Shown here in pieces: positions 28,583-37,285 of a stretch of DNA of 38,599 nucleotides. The notes under the pieces were generated by a model, which made no database searches, was not told the origin of the DNA, and saw only the letters and a list, made by a program, of their open reading frames with translations. Each line of letters begins with the position of its first letter. Positions within the stretch are counted from its first letter, which is position 1. Origin of the DNA: Burkholderiaceae bacterium (lineage in GTDB: Bacteria; Pseudomonadota; Gammaproteobacteria; Burkholderiales; Burkholderiaceae_E). The DNA is taken from positions 1 through 38,599 of the forward strand of contig JAHDYE010000006.1 of NCBI GenBank assembly GCA_023383035.1, given 5' to 3'. The translations under genes were made by a program, and so were the position numbers.

Positions 28583-29198
28583 CGGAGGTCAACGCGGTGA
28601 CGTACGGCTCCATGATCTTCCAGACCTTCGCCTTGACGGCCTGCCTGGCAATCTCGGCGGGCTGCGTCCTCCTTTGCCTCAGGCTCTCGCGCAGCCCTTC
28701 CAGCGCGACGTTGACGCCGACGGTCCGTCGATAGCGGAACAGGTCGGCGACGGTTCGCGCGACGCCGAAGATCGGCACCGACACGCCGTCGATGACATGC
28801 CGCTCCACGTCGTCTGCGAGGCGGTCCTCGGAGAAGCGGGCGAACCGAATGGCCGGATACGCGAGCTTCGGACGCCATTCCTTCAGTCCGATGGCCATCC
28901 AGACCTTCGGGGGGATCTGGTCGGTCAGGCCATGGAAGGCCAGCGCCGACGTGAGGCACACGACACCCTTGGGGACGAGCTTGGAGGCCTCGGCCAGTGT
29001 ATGGTTGGCGTCCAAGGGCACGTCCGGGAGCTGGTACAGCCCGCGGGTCAGCCGCACGATGGCCCCTTCCCGCTCCAGCCGCGAGACGGTTGCCGCGGTG
29101 ATGCCCTGCGCCATCAGCTCGCTCAGGCGAGCCATACCCGTGCCGCGCAGATGCGCGAGGGCAAGATCGCGTTGGCTCAGGGTGCGGCCGGATTCCAC
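28575..29198 (-). CDS. AbiEi-family antitoxin/transcriptional regulator
   Basis: A 207-residue protein with an N-terminal winged helix (SELMAQGITAATVSRLEREG, then IVRLTRGLYQLP) and the AbiEi C-terminal domain (CLTSALAFHGLTDQIPPKVW and VARTVADLFRYR). The length is full for the family. AbiEi neutralises the AbiEii nucleotidyltransferase in a type IV toxin-antitoxin system and represses its own promoter. The start is GTG with AAAGGA about 9 nt upstream. Its partner toxin is truncated, so this antitoxin may persist as a regulator or could protect against related toxins (inference). Confidence 0.9.
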   Translation of the reverse strand: MESGRTLSQRDLALAHLRGTGMARLSELMAQGITAATVSRLEREGAIVRLTRGLYQLPDVPLDANHTLAEASKLVPKGVVCLTSALAFHGLTDQIPPKVWMAIGLKEWRPKLAYPAIRFARFSEDRLADDVERHVIDGVSVPIFGVARTVADLFRYRRTVGVNVALEGLRESLRQRRTQPAEIARQAVKAKVWKIMEPYVTALTSDA

Positions 29199-29206
29199 TG
29201 ATACAA

Positions 29207-29234
29207 ATCCTTTGGGAAGGATAGAAACTATCCT
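29207..29234 (-). promoter_or_regulatory. overlapping inverted repeats, candidate AbiEi operator
   Basis: AGGATAG-AAA-CTATCCT (29218-29234) is a perfect 7-3-7 inverted repeat overlapping ATCCTT-TGGG-AAGGAT (29207-29222). Together they give three AGGAT-type half-sites directly upstream of the abiEi start, and one half-site overlaps the ribosome-binding site. AbiEi is known to repress its own operon through inverted repeats. Confidence 0.6.
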
Positions 29235-29570
29235 AGGTTTTATATCGCGTGTCCACCCCTAGCGGCATGCCGCTGTCGGACTCTCGGGCTGCGACCCGCG
29301 CTTCGTACCGAATCGCGGCCATCCGGCTTTGATCCCTGACGCTTCCGGCCCCTTCAAAGGCCCGCGCGCTGTGCTTGCAGCTGCGTCCTCCCTTAGCGGC
29401 CGCCTCCGAACCTGTGACGGCTGCACTGCCCCGTACAGCTGTCCGTCCCCGGCAATCCCGCCCGACCCTTCCGGAGCCGATCATGTCGAACGAACTCGTT
29501 CTCTACCTGACGTCCCTGGAACCATTCCTCTGCCCCCACTACGGCTTGGAACGGCGATGACGTCGATCTG

Positions 29571-29600
29571 TTGTGACAGAGGTCCATCTCTGCAGATAAA
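29571..29600 (+). promoter_or_regulatory. candidate promoter of the Wadjet operon
   Basis: TTGTGA (29571-29576) and GATAAA (29595-29600) are 18 bp apart. The spacer holds a perfect inverted repeat, CAGAG-6 bp-CTCTG (29577-29592), which could be an operator. It would give a leader of about 230 nt before jetA. Confidence 0.35.
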
Positions 29601-29784
29601 GCGCGTGGTAATTTTCTGACGCGACAACATCAACGAGAGGTCCCGGAATGCAACGGTGACCCGTCGACATCCGCTTCGACGAGGCAAGCTGTCACGCCAA
29701 GCCTGCTCGTCTCGTCGCAGTAGGTGGCTCGCCCGATGAACCAGTCGACCTGAACAATGCCTCTCGCGCTGGTGGCGGATCGTC

Positions 29785-29805
29785 GCCGCCTTCGGCGGCC
29801 TTTTT
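29785..29805 (+). terminator. intrinsic terminator just upstream of jetA
   Basis: GCCGCC-TTC-GGCGGC is followed by CTTTTT. The T-run ends only 34 bp before the jetA ATG. It must either end an upstream transcript or act as an attenuator in the jetA leader. Confidence 0.65.
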
Positions 29806-29839
29806 CCTGCCGTGAGCCTTGTGACAACCGGCCTTGGGT

Positions 29840-31315
29840 ATGAGCAACTACGGCGTTCTGGGACTGTACGACGACCTCAAGACCCTGCGCGAGCAACCGC
29901 ACTGGAAGCTGCTTGCCGCGCACGGTGCATCCGCCGTTGCAGCCAGCCTGTACTGCCTGTTCCTGGATGGTCCTGAACGGCAACTCCCTGCCTCCGCGGT
30001 GCATGAGCGACTGACTCGGCACCTCGAACTGCTGCGAAGCATCGGCGTGGACATGCCACAGACCGCCCAAGGCTACGTGCTGGACTGGCTCGCGCAGGGG
30101 TGGCTGCGGCGCGAGTACCCCGAAGGCGCAACCGAAGAACAGTACGAGCTTACCGCGGACGCCGCCGACACGCTGCGCCACCTGATGAGATTGAACCGGC
30201 CGCGGTCCTTCGCCACCGAGAGCCGACTCACGTCGGTTCTGCAGTTGCTCCATTCGCTGGCTGAGGCGACCGACACCAACCCGGAGACCCGAGTTGCCGC
30301 GCTGTTGGCCGAGCGCGAGCGCATTGACGCTCAGATCGAAGCAGTCAAGGCCGGTCGCTTCAGCACCTTGCCGGTAGACCGGGCGGTCGAACGCGCTCGT
30401 GAAGTCATCTCTCAGGGAGAGGAACTGCTGGGTGACTTCGACAAGGTTCGCGAACTCTTCGCGGAGATCAACCTGCAACTTCGCAAAGATTTGGTCGAGA
30501 ACGATGGCGCCCGCGGAGAGGTGCTGTCCAAGATCTTCGACGGCATCGACGTCCTCAAGCAAACCGATGCCGGCAAGGTGTTCGAGGCGTTCTGGAACCT
30601 GCTTATCGACCCGTTGGCCTCTGCACGATTCGAGGAGGCGCTGCAGCAGGCTGTCGCGCGGCCCTTCGCCGGCAGTCTCAGTATCGAAGAGCGACGCTTC
30701 CTAGCGCACCTCAAGTCACGGTTGGTCGATCACGCGGCCGTCGTCCACGGCGTGCAGTCCAGCTTCGCCTCGGGCCTGCAGTCGTTTGTGCGCAGCCGCG
30801 AGTTCGCCGAACAGCGACGCATCACCAAACTACTGAAGTCAGCACAGCAGGCTGCCCTCGCGGCAGCCGAAGACATCCGACCCAACAGGCGCCTAGACTT
30901 TTACCTCGTGCGCACGAGTGCCGCCATCCGTTCGGCATCGCAGTGGCTGCTGCATGACCCGCTCGTCCGGACGGCGGACACCTCCATGGAATCCTCCGAA
31001 CCTAGCAATCTGCGGCTGGAGGACATCCAGGACTTGGTACAGCGGTCGGAGATCGACGTGCGCACGCTGCGCAAGAACCTCCGAGCGGTCCTGGCAGAGG
31101 CTTCGCCAGTGACTATCGGGCAAGTCCTGCAGCGCCACCCAGCTCGCCAAGGCCTGGGCACGGTGGTGGGCTATCTGCACCTGGCAGTGCGGCACGCAGT
31201 TGCTGCCGAAGGCCGAGAAAGCATCCGCTGGGAAGGCGGCGATGGGACGTGGCGCCGCGCCAGCGCGCCGCTCTTCTACTTCGTCCAGGAGCGCACACAT
31301 GAGCTCGCCGATTGA
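29840..31315 (+). CDS. jetA: Wadjet subunit JetA (DUF3375, MukF/kleisin-like)
   Basis: A 491-residue protein of the DUF3375 family. It opens NYGVLGLYDDLKTLREQPHW, has a long helical middle (residues about 140-330 with ERERIDAQIEAVKAGR and SQGEELLGDFDKVRELFAEI) and ends in a DUF3375 C-terminal wing (VVGYLHLAVRHAVAAEGRES). JetA is the kleisin-type subunit that bridges the JetC heads and binds JetB; the complex extrudes DNA and lets JetD cut circular plasmids. The frame also allows a TTG two codons upstream; I use the ATG at 29840. No good Shine-Dalgarno is present. The gene overlaps jetB by 17 nt, and the order A-B-C-D is that of Wadjet type I. Confidence 0.93.
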   Translation: MSNYGVLGLYDDLKTLREQPHWKLLAAHGASAVAASLYCLFLDGPERQLPASAVHERLTRHLELLRSIGVDMPQTAQGYVLDWLAQGWLRREYPEGATEEQYELTADAADTLRHLMRLNRPRSFATESRLTSVLQLLHSLAEATDTNPETRVAALLAERERIDAQIEAVKAGRFSTLPVDRAVERAREVISQGEELLGDFDKVRELFAEINLQLRKDLVENDGARGEVLSKIFDGIDVLKQTDAGKVFEAFWNLLIDPLASARFEEALQQAVARPFAGSLSIEERRFLAHLKSRLVDHAAVVHGVQSSFASGLQSFVRSREFAEQRRITKLLKSAQQAALAAAEDIRPNRRLDFYLVRTSAAIRSASQWLLHDPLVRTADTSMESSEPSNLRLEDIQDLVQRSEIDVRTLRKNLRAVLAEASPVTIGQVLQRHPARQGLGTVVGYLHLAVRHAVAAEGRESIRWEGGDGTWRRASAPLFYFVQERTHELAD

Positions 31316-32156
31316 CGACACCTCGTCGAGCACCGGATTACCGGGGGACATCCCGCGCTTATTGTTGAAGCCGGAACTGCAAGAAGCGTCCACGGGATTT
31401 TCGGCACTGTCAGCCGTTCCGGAAGAGGTTCCCGGCGACGACATCAAGCTCGATTCGCAGGTTGACCTGCCTGATGACCGGCTGTTTGAGGGCGACACAG
31501 GCACACTCAAAGGCGAAACTCGCCGCTGCCTTGTTGTATTGCTCAGCGGCCCGAGCGTCGACGGGCGGCGCCAACCGGCGCTCTGGCAAGTGCTGGTTCG
31601 AGACCGGCGCGAGCTTCAATCCCGCCTACATGACATCTTTCTCGACCTGGTCGTCGACATCGACCAGCAGGTTGCGTTCATCCGGCAGATCGCGAGCGAG
31701 GATGGCGACAGCATTCCCATCCTCCTCCGCCGCCAGCAGCTGACCTTCATCGAATCGGCTCTGGTGCTGTTCTTGCGCCAACGTTTGACCGAGGCCGACT
31801 CCGTGAACGAACGTGCGGTTGTCTCTGCGTTGGAAATGACGGACCACCTGTCCGTCTTCGAGAAGGCGAACAACACGGATGGCGTGAAGTTCGACAAGCA
31901 GTGCGTCGCCGCCATCGAGAAGTGCAAGCAACTCAACCTCATCCGCCCGATCCGCGCAAGTGACGGCCGTTTCGAGGTCTCTCCTACCCTCAAGCTCCTG
32001 TTCGGCGCCGAAGACATTCAGGCGCTCACCGCGGCGTACGAGACATTCAAGATAGCGGCGGCCGACGATGACCTAGCGAGCCTGGACGAGGCAATCGCCA
32101 AAGGAATGGCTGAAGGTGCAGCGCCGGACTTCGAAGAAGCGCAGGGAGCGGATTGA
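31299..32156 (+). CDS. jetB: Wadjet subunit JetB (DUF4194, KITE-like)
   Basis: A 285-residue protein of the DUF4194 family. Residues 1-70 are acidic and probably disordered. The conserved part has RRCLVVLLSGPSVDGRRQPA, a winged-helix-like core and the late segment LNLIRPIRASDGRFEVSPTL. JetB is the MukE/KITE-like subunit that binds the kleisin JetA. The ATG at 31299 lies inside the end of jetA, and an upstream in-frame extension has no family resemblance. The stop overlaps the jetC start (TGATG), so translation of B and C is probably coupled. Confidence 0.92.
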   Translation: MSSPIDDTSSSTGLPGDIPRLLLKPELQEASTGFSALSAVPEEVPGDDIKLDSQVDLPDDRLFEGDTGTLKGETRRCLVVLLSGPSVDGRRQPALWQVLVRDRRELQSRLHDIFLDLVVDIDQQVAFIRQIASEDGDSIPILLRRQQLTFIESALVLFLRQRLTEADSVNERAVVSALEMTDHLSVFEKANNTDGVKFDKQCVAAIEKCKQLNLIRPIRASDGRFEVSPTLKLLFGAEDIQALTAAYETFKIAAADDDLASLDEAIAKGMAEGAAPDFEEAQGAD

Positions 32157-35100
32157 TGTTGGAGGACACCGACGCCGAGCAAGCTGCCAGGGAGCTTTTC
32201 GAGACTGCCGCGACACACGGTGCCGAGCAGGTCCTGCGCCTCAAGCGTGAAGAGCTTGAGCAATTCAAGCTTGTCCAGGTACAGAGCTTCAACTGGGGCA
32301 CGTTCAGCGGGCACCTCAAGGTTGACGTCGCACCCAAGGGGATGCTCTTCATTGGCCCCTCCGGTTCGGGCAAGTCCACCATCTTCGACTCGCACGCCTC
32401 GCTCCTGACGCCGCCGCGGTGGCTGAACTTCAACGTCGCGGCCCGCGAATCCGAAAGCCGCCAGGATCGCAACCTGGTCACCTACGTCCGAGGTGTGTGG
32501 GGCGAGCAAACCGGTAGTGCCGGCGAGATCTCCGACCAGCAGCTGCGTCCCAGGCCAACTTGGTCCGCAATCGCCGAGACCTACCGCAGCGGCGAAGGCA
32601 AGGTGGTGACGCTCGCACACGTCTATTGGATCCGCACGGCGTCCAACGCTTCGCGGGATGTCGGGAAGCGCTATCTCGTGGCTGAACGCGCTCTCGACCT
32701 GGCTGAGCTAAAGTTTTTTCCCGAGAGCCAGTTCAACGCGCGGCGCTTCAAGACCGATCTACCCGGCGTCTACGACACCGACGCCTTCAGCGAGTACCAG
32801 GAGCGCTTTCGCTCTCGGCTCGGTATCGACAGCGAACACGCGCTCAAGCTATTGCACAAGACTCAGTCAGCCAAGAACCTCGGCGGCCTGACCGATTTCT
32901 TGCGCGACTTCATGCTCGATGAGCCGCGCACTCGTGAGATGGCCGACGACTTGGTTGAGCAGTTCAGCAAGCTGGACAACGCCCACAACGAGGTGGTGTC
33001 GGCGGGCCGGCAGATTGAAACGCTCAAACCCGCGCGGGAAGCGAATGCCGAACGCCAACGCTTGTTGCAAAGGCGTGGCGAGCTCGAAGAGATCCGCACA
33101 GCGGTGGACAACTTCCAGCAGGAGCGCAGGGGCGAGCTGCTGCAGACGGAACGACGCTCCACCGCAACCCTGCTCGACGGTCAGGCCCAGTTGCTCACCA
33201 TCCTGGAGAAGCGAAAGGCAGAGGCGCGCGCTGATCTCGACCTCCTGGTTGAGCAGCGTCGCGGCATGGGCGGCGAGCAGTTGGAACGCCTGGATGCTGA
33301 TCGCCAACAGGCCGAGCAAGAGGCACAGGACCGAGAGGCCAAACGCGAGCGGGTTCGGCAAGCCTGCTCAGTGCTGGGAGCGACCCTGCCGGATGCGCCG
33401 CAGCGGCACGCGGAGCTGGTCGACTGGGCCAAGTCCGAACTTGAGCAAGCTTCCGAGGGAGACGGTGCAGACAGCGCCAAACGATCTGAACTGGCGGTGC
33501 AGGAGTCCGACCTGAATCGCCGGCTCGTTCAGATCCAGACGGAGCTTGCCAGCCTGGCCCGCCTGCAAAGCTCCAACGTTCCATCCCACCTGGCCGATAT
33601 TCGCTGGCAGCTTGCCAAGGCCCTGCACCTGCGCGAAGGCGAGCTTCCCTTCGCCGGCGAACTCATTGAGGTCAAGCAGCCGGAGAAGCGCTGGCAAGGC
33701 GCGATCGAGAGGGTATTGCGTGGCTTCGCACTGTCCATGCTGGTCGAAGAGCGGCTGTACTCGGCCGTGTCGCGTTACGTTGACCAAACCCACCTGAAGG
33801 GCAGGCTGGTCTATATCCGCATGCTCCCGCAGGCGGCACCCGCAGGCGCGCCGAAATCCAACTCGGTCATGCACAAGGTCGTCGTCTCTGACGGCGCGCA
33901 CCGGCAATGGGTGAGTGCCGAGCTGCGGCATCGGTTCGATCTCGAGTGCGTCGAGACCGCCGATGAGCTGCGAGACCTGGCTAGCGGCGTCACTCGCAAC
34001 GGCCTCATCAAGCAAGGAGGTCGTCGACACGAGAAGGATGACCGCTCGGGCGTCGACGACAGGCGCAACTGGGTGCTCGGCGCAGACACCACGGCGAAGG
34101 TCACGGCCCTGCAAAACGAAGCCGACAGCCTCAACGCGCAGCTGGGCGACGTGCGCCAGCAACTTCAGAAGCTGGACGACCGAAGCCGCAACCAGGTCAA
34201 GCGCGTGCGCGCTTGCCAGACGATCTCGGATCATCGCTGGCAGGACATCGACTCTGCCACGCCGGCGCAGCGAGCGCGCGAACTCATTCAGCAGGCGCAG
34301 CAGCTGCGCGACACCAGCCCTGACCTGGCGATCATCGATGCCCGCATCGAGGTCGCCAAGGGACTGTTGACAGCGGCTGAGAAGCAGCACACCGAGCAGG
34401 CCGCGCAGGTGCTGGCGACCTCTCGGCAATTGGACGATCTAGACAGGGAGATAGCCCGCCGCGCTGAGCTTGCGTTCGTGGCCCCCACGCCCTTTCAGCG
34501 CAACGCTTTGGACGAGCGGCTGGAAACTGCCGGACGAACGCCGACATTGGCGACGTTGGCCGACGACATGCGGTTCGTGGATCGCCGTCTCAGCAACGAA
34601 GTGAATGCCCTTGACGGGCAGTTGGCCGACCTTGTGCGCAAGATCGAGGACGCTTTTTCCGCGTACAACCGCGGCTGGCTCGCAGAGTCCGGTGGGCTGG
34701 ACCCAAAGATGGCGAGCTATGACGAGTACGACGCCAAACTCACCCGCCTGCAGATCGACGATCTGCCGCGAGTTGAAAAGAAGTTCAAGCAGTTGCTCAA
34801 CGAGCAGAGCAATCAGCACATCGCGTTGCTGGCCAACCAGATCGATCAGGAGCGCCGCGACATCAGCGAGAAGATGGACGCGGTCAATCGCAGCCTGCGC
34901 AACGCCGAGTTCAATCCCGGCACCTATCTGGTGATCGAGGTCGAGGACCGCACGCCTCCCGAGGCCAAGCAGTTCAAGGCTGACCTGCGTGCTGCCCTGG
35001 CCAATACGCTCAGCGTCGATGACCAGGCGGCCGAAGCGCGGTTCCAGGCATTCAAGGCCCTCATCAAACGGCTGGCAAGCCAGCAGACACCCGACGTCAA

Positions 35101-35566
35101 TTGGAAGACGCTGGCGCTCGACGTGCGGTTGCACGTGGAGTTCATCGCCCGCGAACTGCGGGAAGACGGCACGGAAGTGGAGGTCTACCGCAGCGGCGCC
35201 GGCAAGTCCGGTGGCCAGCGTCAGAAGCTTACCGCCACTTGCTTGGCGGCGGCCTTGCGCTATCAGTTGGGTGGCCCCGGCCGACTGCGGCCGACCTTCT
35301 CGACAGTCTTCCTCGACGAAGCGTTCGACAAGGCTGATGCCGATTTCACCGAAGCGGCGATGAAAATTTTCAAGATGTTCGGCTTCCAGCTCATCATCGC
35401 CACGCCCATCAAGTCGGTCATGACCATCGAGCCGTACGTTGGGGGCGCGGTGTTCGTGCATATCCAGGACCGAATGCACTCCAAGGTCTTGGTGCTGCCG
35501 TACGACGAAGAGGCACAGCGCATCGACTACGGAGTGCTTGACGGGCATGACCATGAGACGACCTGA
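32156..35566 (+). CDS. jetC: Wadjet subunit JetC (SMC/MukB-like ATPase)
   Basis: A 1136-residue SMC-type ATPase. Walker A is GPSGSGKST (67-75). Two long coiled-coil arms, rich in Glu, Arg and Leu, run at about 250-470 and 640-960, separated by a hinge region around residues 490-600 (FAGELIEVKQPEKRW, AIERVLRGFALSMLV). The ABC signature KSGGQRQKL is near residue 1017 and Walker B VFLDEAFD near 1052. All ATPase motifs are intact. In Wadjet, JetC dimers hydrolyse ATP to extrude DNA loops, which is how the complex senses small circular plasmids. The first ATG (32156) follows a TTG codon that is also in frame. It overlaps jetD by 20 nt. Confidence 0.95.
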   Translation: MLEDTDAEQAARELFETAATHGAEQVLRLKREELEQFKLVQVQSFNWGTFSGHLKVDVAPKGMLFIGPSGSGKSTIFDSHASLLTPPRWLNFNVAARESESRQDRNLVTYVRGVWGEQTGSAGEISDQQLRPRPTWSAIAETYRSGEGKVVTLAHVYWIRTASNASRDVGKRYLVAERALDLAELKFFPESQFNARRFKTDLPGVYDTDAFSEYQERFRSRLGIDSEHALKLLHKTQSAKNLGGLTDFLRDFMLDEPRTREMADDLVEQFSKLDNAHNEVVSAGRQIETLKPAREANAERQRLLQRRGELEEIRTAVDNFQQERRGELLQTERRSTATLLDGQAQLLTILEKRKAEARADLDLLVEQRRGMGGEQLERLDADRQQAEQEAQDREAKRERVRQACSVLGATLPDAPQRHAELVDWAKSELEQASEGDGADSAKRSELAVQESDLNRRLVQIQTELASLARLQSSNVPSHLADIRWQLAKALHLREGELPFAGELIEVKQPEKRWQGAIERVLRGFALSMLVEERLYSAVSRYVDQTHLKGRLVYIRMLPQAAPAGAPKSNSVMHKVVVSDGAHRQWVSAELRHRFDLECVETADELRDLASGVTRNGLIKQGGRRHEKDDRSGVDDRRNWVLGADTTAKVTALQNEADSLNAQLGDVRQQLQKLDDRSRNQVKRVRACQTISDHRWQDIDSATPAQRARELIQQAQQLRDTSPDLAIIDARIEVAKGLLTAAEKQHTEQAAQVLATSRQLDDLDREIARRAELAFVAPTPFQRNALDERLETAGRTPTLATLADDMRFVDRRLSNEVNALDGQLADLVRKIEDAFSAYNRGWLAESGGLDPKMASYDEYDAKLTRLQIDDLPRVEKKFKQLLNEQSNQHIALLANQIDQERRDISEKMDAVNRSLRNAEFNPGTYLVIEVEDRTPPEAKQFKADLRAALANTLSVDDQAAEARFQAFKALIKRLASQQTPDVNWKTLALDVRLHVEFIARELREDGTEVEVYRSGAGKSGGQRQKLTATCLAAALRYQLGGPGRLRPTFSTVFLDEAFDKADADFTEAAMKIFKMFGFQLIIATPIKSVMTIEPYVGGAVFVHIQDRMHSKVLVLPYDEEAQRIDYGVLDGHDHETT

Positions 35567-36749
35567 GGACGTCGTCAACTGGGCGCGGCAACGCTACAGC
35601 AACCAGCGCCGGCGATGGTTGGATGGTGCGGGCGAATGGCCGCTTACGGTGTCGCTGGAACGGCCAAGTGAACAGGCGGCGCTTCGAGACCCTGTTGCCG
35701 TTCGGGCCTGGTCCGAGGCTTGGGCCACGTGGACCCCAATGACCACTGATGTCGCGCTGGAAACCGAAGCGGTCGCCTGGCAACGTATTGGGACACAAAC
35801 CCTACCCTGCCGCATTTCATTTGCCACACCAGCATCCGTTGCCCGCCTCATCGGTGAAGGCTCATCTTGGCAGCGGGCCACCGTACGGCGTGTACAGCTC
35901 GTTCACCGATGGCCGCAGCTGGCCGAAGCTGGCCTGGGAACGCACTTCGATGTCTTGGCAAGCTGGCACGACTCGGACTTCGAGAGGCTCGGTGCGCTGC
36001 TGGAGTGGTTCGAGACGAATCCCCGCTCGGGCCTCTACTTGCGCCAACTTCCCGTTCGCGGCATCGACACAAAGTGGATCGACCTGCACCGACGCGGTGT
36101 GGTGTCAGACTTGCTGCGAAGACTTCGGGGAAACGGAATCGCGTCGAGCGATGAGCCGGACCAGGCGACGGGCCCGGACTTCTTCGAACTCTGTGGTCTT
36201 CGTCGGCCCACGGCCAGGATCAGAGTTCTGCTGCTGTCGCCGGAGCTCAGGCGCGCCGCCGGAGGGCTGAGAGACATTGAAGCGCCGCTGGAACAACTTC
36301 AGGCGCTCGACCTAACACCCCGGCGTGCGCTGTTGGTCGAAAACCTCGAGACGGCGTACGCGCTGCCCGATTTCGCGGGGACGGTCGCTTTCGTGAAGCT
36401 CGGCAACGCGGTCTCACTCGCCAGTCAGATGCCGTGGATGACTGATGCTCAGGTGGTGTACTGGGGTGACATCGACACCCACGGCTTCGGCATCCTTGCG
36501 CAGGCACGCAAGACCCTCAGCAACGTCACGTCGGTGCTGATGGACGAAGCGACACTGCTCGATCACCACGATAGATGCGTTCCGGAGCCGACCCAGACGC
36601 GCAATGCCGATGTCTCGATGCTCACAGATGCTGAAGCGGGCGTCTACAGAGGACTCCTCGACGGAACATGGGGACAGTCCCTTCGCCTCGAGCAAGAGCG
36701 GATTGAGTGGCTGTATGGGGTATCTCGGATTTCGCAGGCGCTGACCTGA
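35547..36749 (+). CDS. jetD: Wadjet nuclease subunit JetD (DUF3322/DUF2220, Toprim)
   Basis: A 400-residue protein. The N-terminal DUF3322-type part (residues about 1-190) contains YLRQLPVRGIDTKWIDLHR. The C-terminal DUF2220/Toprim part has the catalytic Glu in LLVENLET (E265) and the DxD in YWGDIDTHGF (D308, D310). The Toprim residues are intact, so nuclease activity is expected. JetD is the topoisomerase-VI-A-like endonuclease that cuts plasmid DNA once the JetABC motor has extruded it. The start is one of two ATGs (35547 or 35553) inside the end of jetC. It is the last gene of the operon; no terminator is evident after it. Confidence 0.94.
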   Translation: MTMRRPEDVVNWARQRYSNQRRRWLDGAGEWPLTVSLERPSEQAALRDPVAVRAWSEAWATWTPMTTDVALETEAVAWQRIGTQTLPCRISFATPASVARLIGEGSSWQRATVRRVQLVHRWPQLAEAGLGTHFDVLASWHDSDFERLGALLEWFETNPRSGLYLRQLPVRGIDTKWIDLHRRGVVSDLLRRLRGNGIASSDEPDQATGPDFFELCGLRRPTARIRVLLLSPELRRAAGGLRDIEAPLEQLQALDLTPRRALLVENLETAYALPDFAGTVAFVKLGNAVSLASQMPWMTDAQVVYWGDIDTHGFGILAQARKTLSNVTSVLMDEATLLDHHDRCVPEPTQTRNADVSMLTDAEAGVYRGLLDGTWGQSLRLEQERIEWLYGVSRISQALT

Positions 36750-37050
36750 CGCGGCCTGGGCAGCTGACTGGGTGTGGTCCGGCGTTTCGTTTGTTTCTAT
36801 TTTTTACCGTCAGCGCAACTCAGCCTTCAGATCGCCCGGAAGCCCGCATGAATGCTGGGCTTCGCGTCCGGAATTTACTGTCAACCTGAAAATCGACCTG
36901 ACGGTAAATCTCTGCCGGCAACTCGACGAAGCGATTTTACCGCCAGATTTACCGTCAATTCGCTCGGCATGCCGTCGATAGTCGTCGATAATCCTGAACA
37001 GACATTTCTCTGACAGATCAAGACCTTGCGTAGTAGAAAGCACGCCTATC

Positions 37051-37083
37051 GATAGTCCGCGATAGACGCCGATAGACCTCGAT
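37051..37083. repeat. 10-bp tandem repeat GATAGACNNC
   Basis: GATAGTCCGC, GATAGACGCC and GATAGACCTC follow each other directly, then GAT runs into the guaA-like repeat. Related CGATAG sequences occur just upstream near 36975-36990. Confidence 0.7.
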
Positions 37084-37100
37084 CCCTACTCCCACTCGAT
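37084..37100. repeat. right copy of guaA-3'-end-like direct repeat
   Basis: CCCTACTCCCACTCGAT matches the left copy at 28174-28190 with one difference, and TTAAG (37115-37119) and ATTGA (37122-37126) recur at the same offsets. On the minus strand it reads KKPLMIEWE-stop, resembling the KPPxTIEWE end of GMP synthase. The full guaA gene is not present to its right, so this is an island-borne or relic copy. Confidence 0.5.
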
Positions 37101-37265
37101 CATCAACGGCTTCTTTAAGCCATTGATTCGCCTGTACGACATCTCGAACCTCGCTGGTCTTACCGTCAGATGTACCGCCACTTCGCGCGGCATCCCCGCG
37201 CGCAGCTTCCACCATCGATCGACATCTATCGAGAACAGTCGGCGCGTCCACGATGACCAGCTTTC

Positions 37266-37285
37266 GAGATCTATCGAGATCTATC
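37266..37285. repeat. exact 10-bp tandem repeat
   Basis: GAGATCTATC occurs twice in direct succession. Its CTATCGA core is the reverse complement of the TCGATAG sequences on the other side of the guaA-like repeat, so the two groups face each other across it. A further CTATCGA lies near 37228. Confidence 0.6.

Larger units (their letters stand above)
29235..29839. other. long leader/intergenic region before jetA
   Basis: No protein gene could be supported. A 25-codon frame at 29483-29560 has no recognisable relatives. The region contains a possible promoter (29571-29600) and an intrinsic terminator (29785-29805), listed separately. Confidence 0.5.

Noticed and set aside
29483-29560. A 25-codon frame MSNELVLYLTSL... 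with a weak GGAG upstream
   Set aside because: No relatives recognised, weak start signals and no clear coding bias; too little to call a gene.
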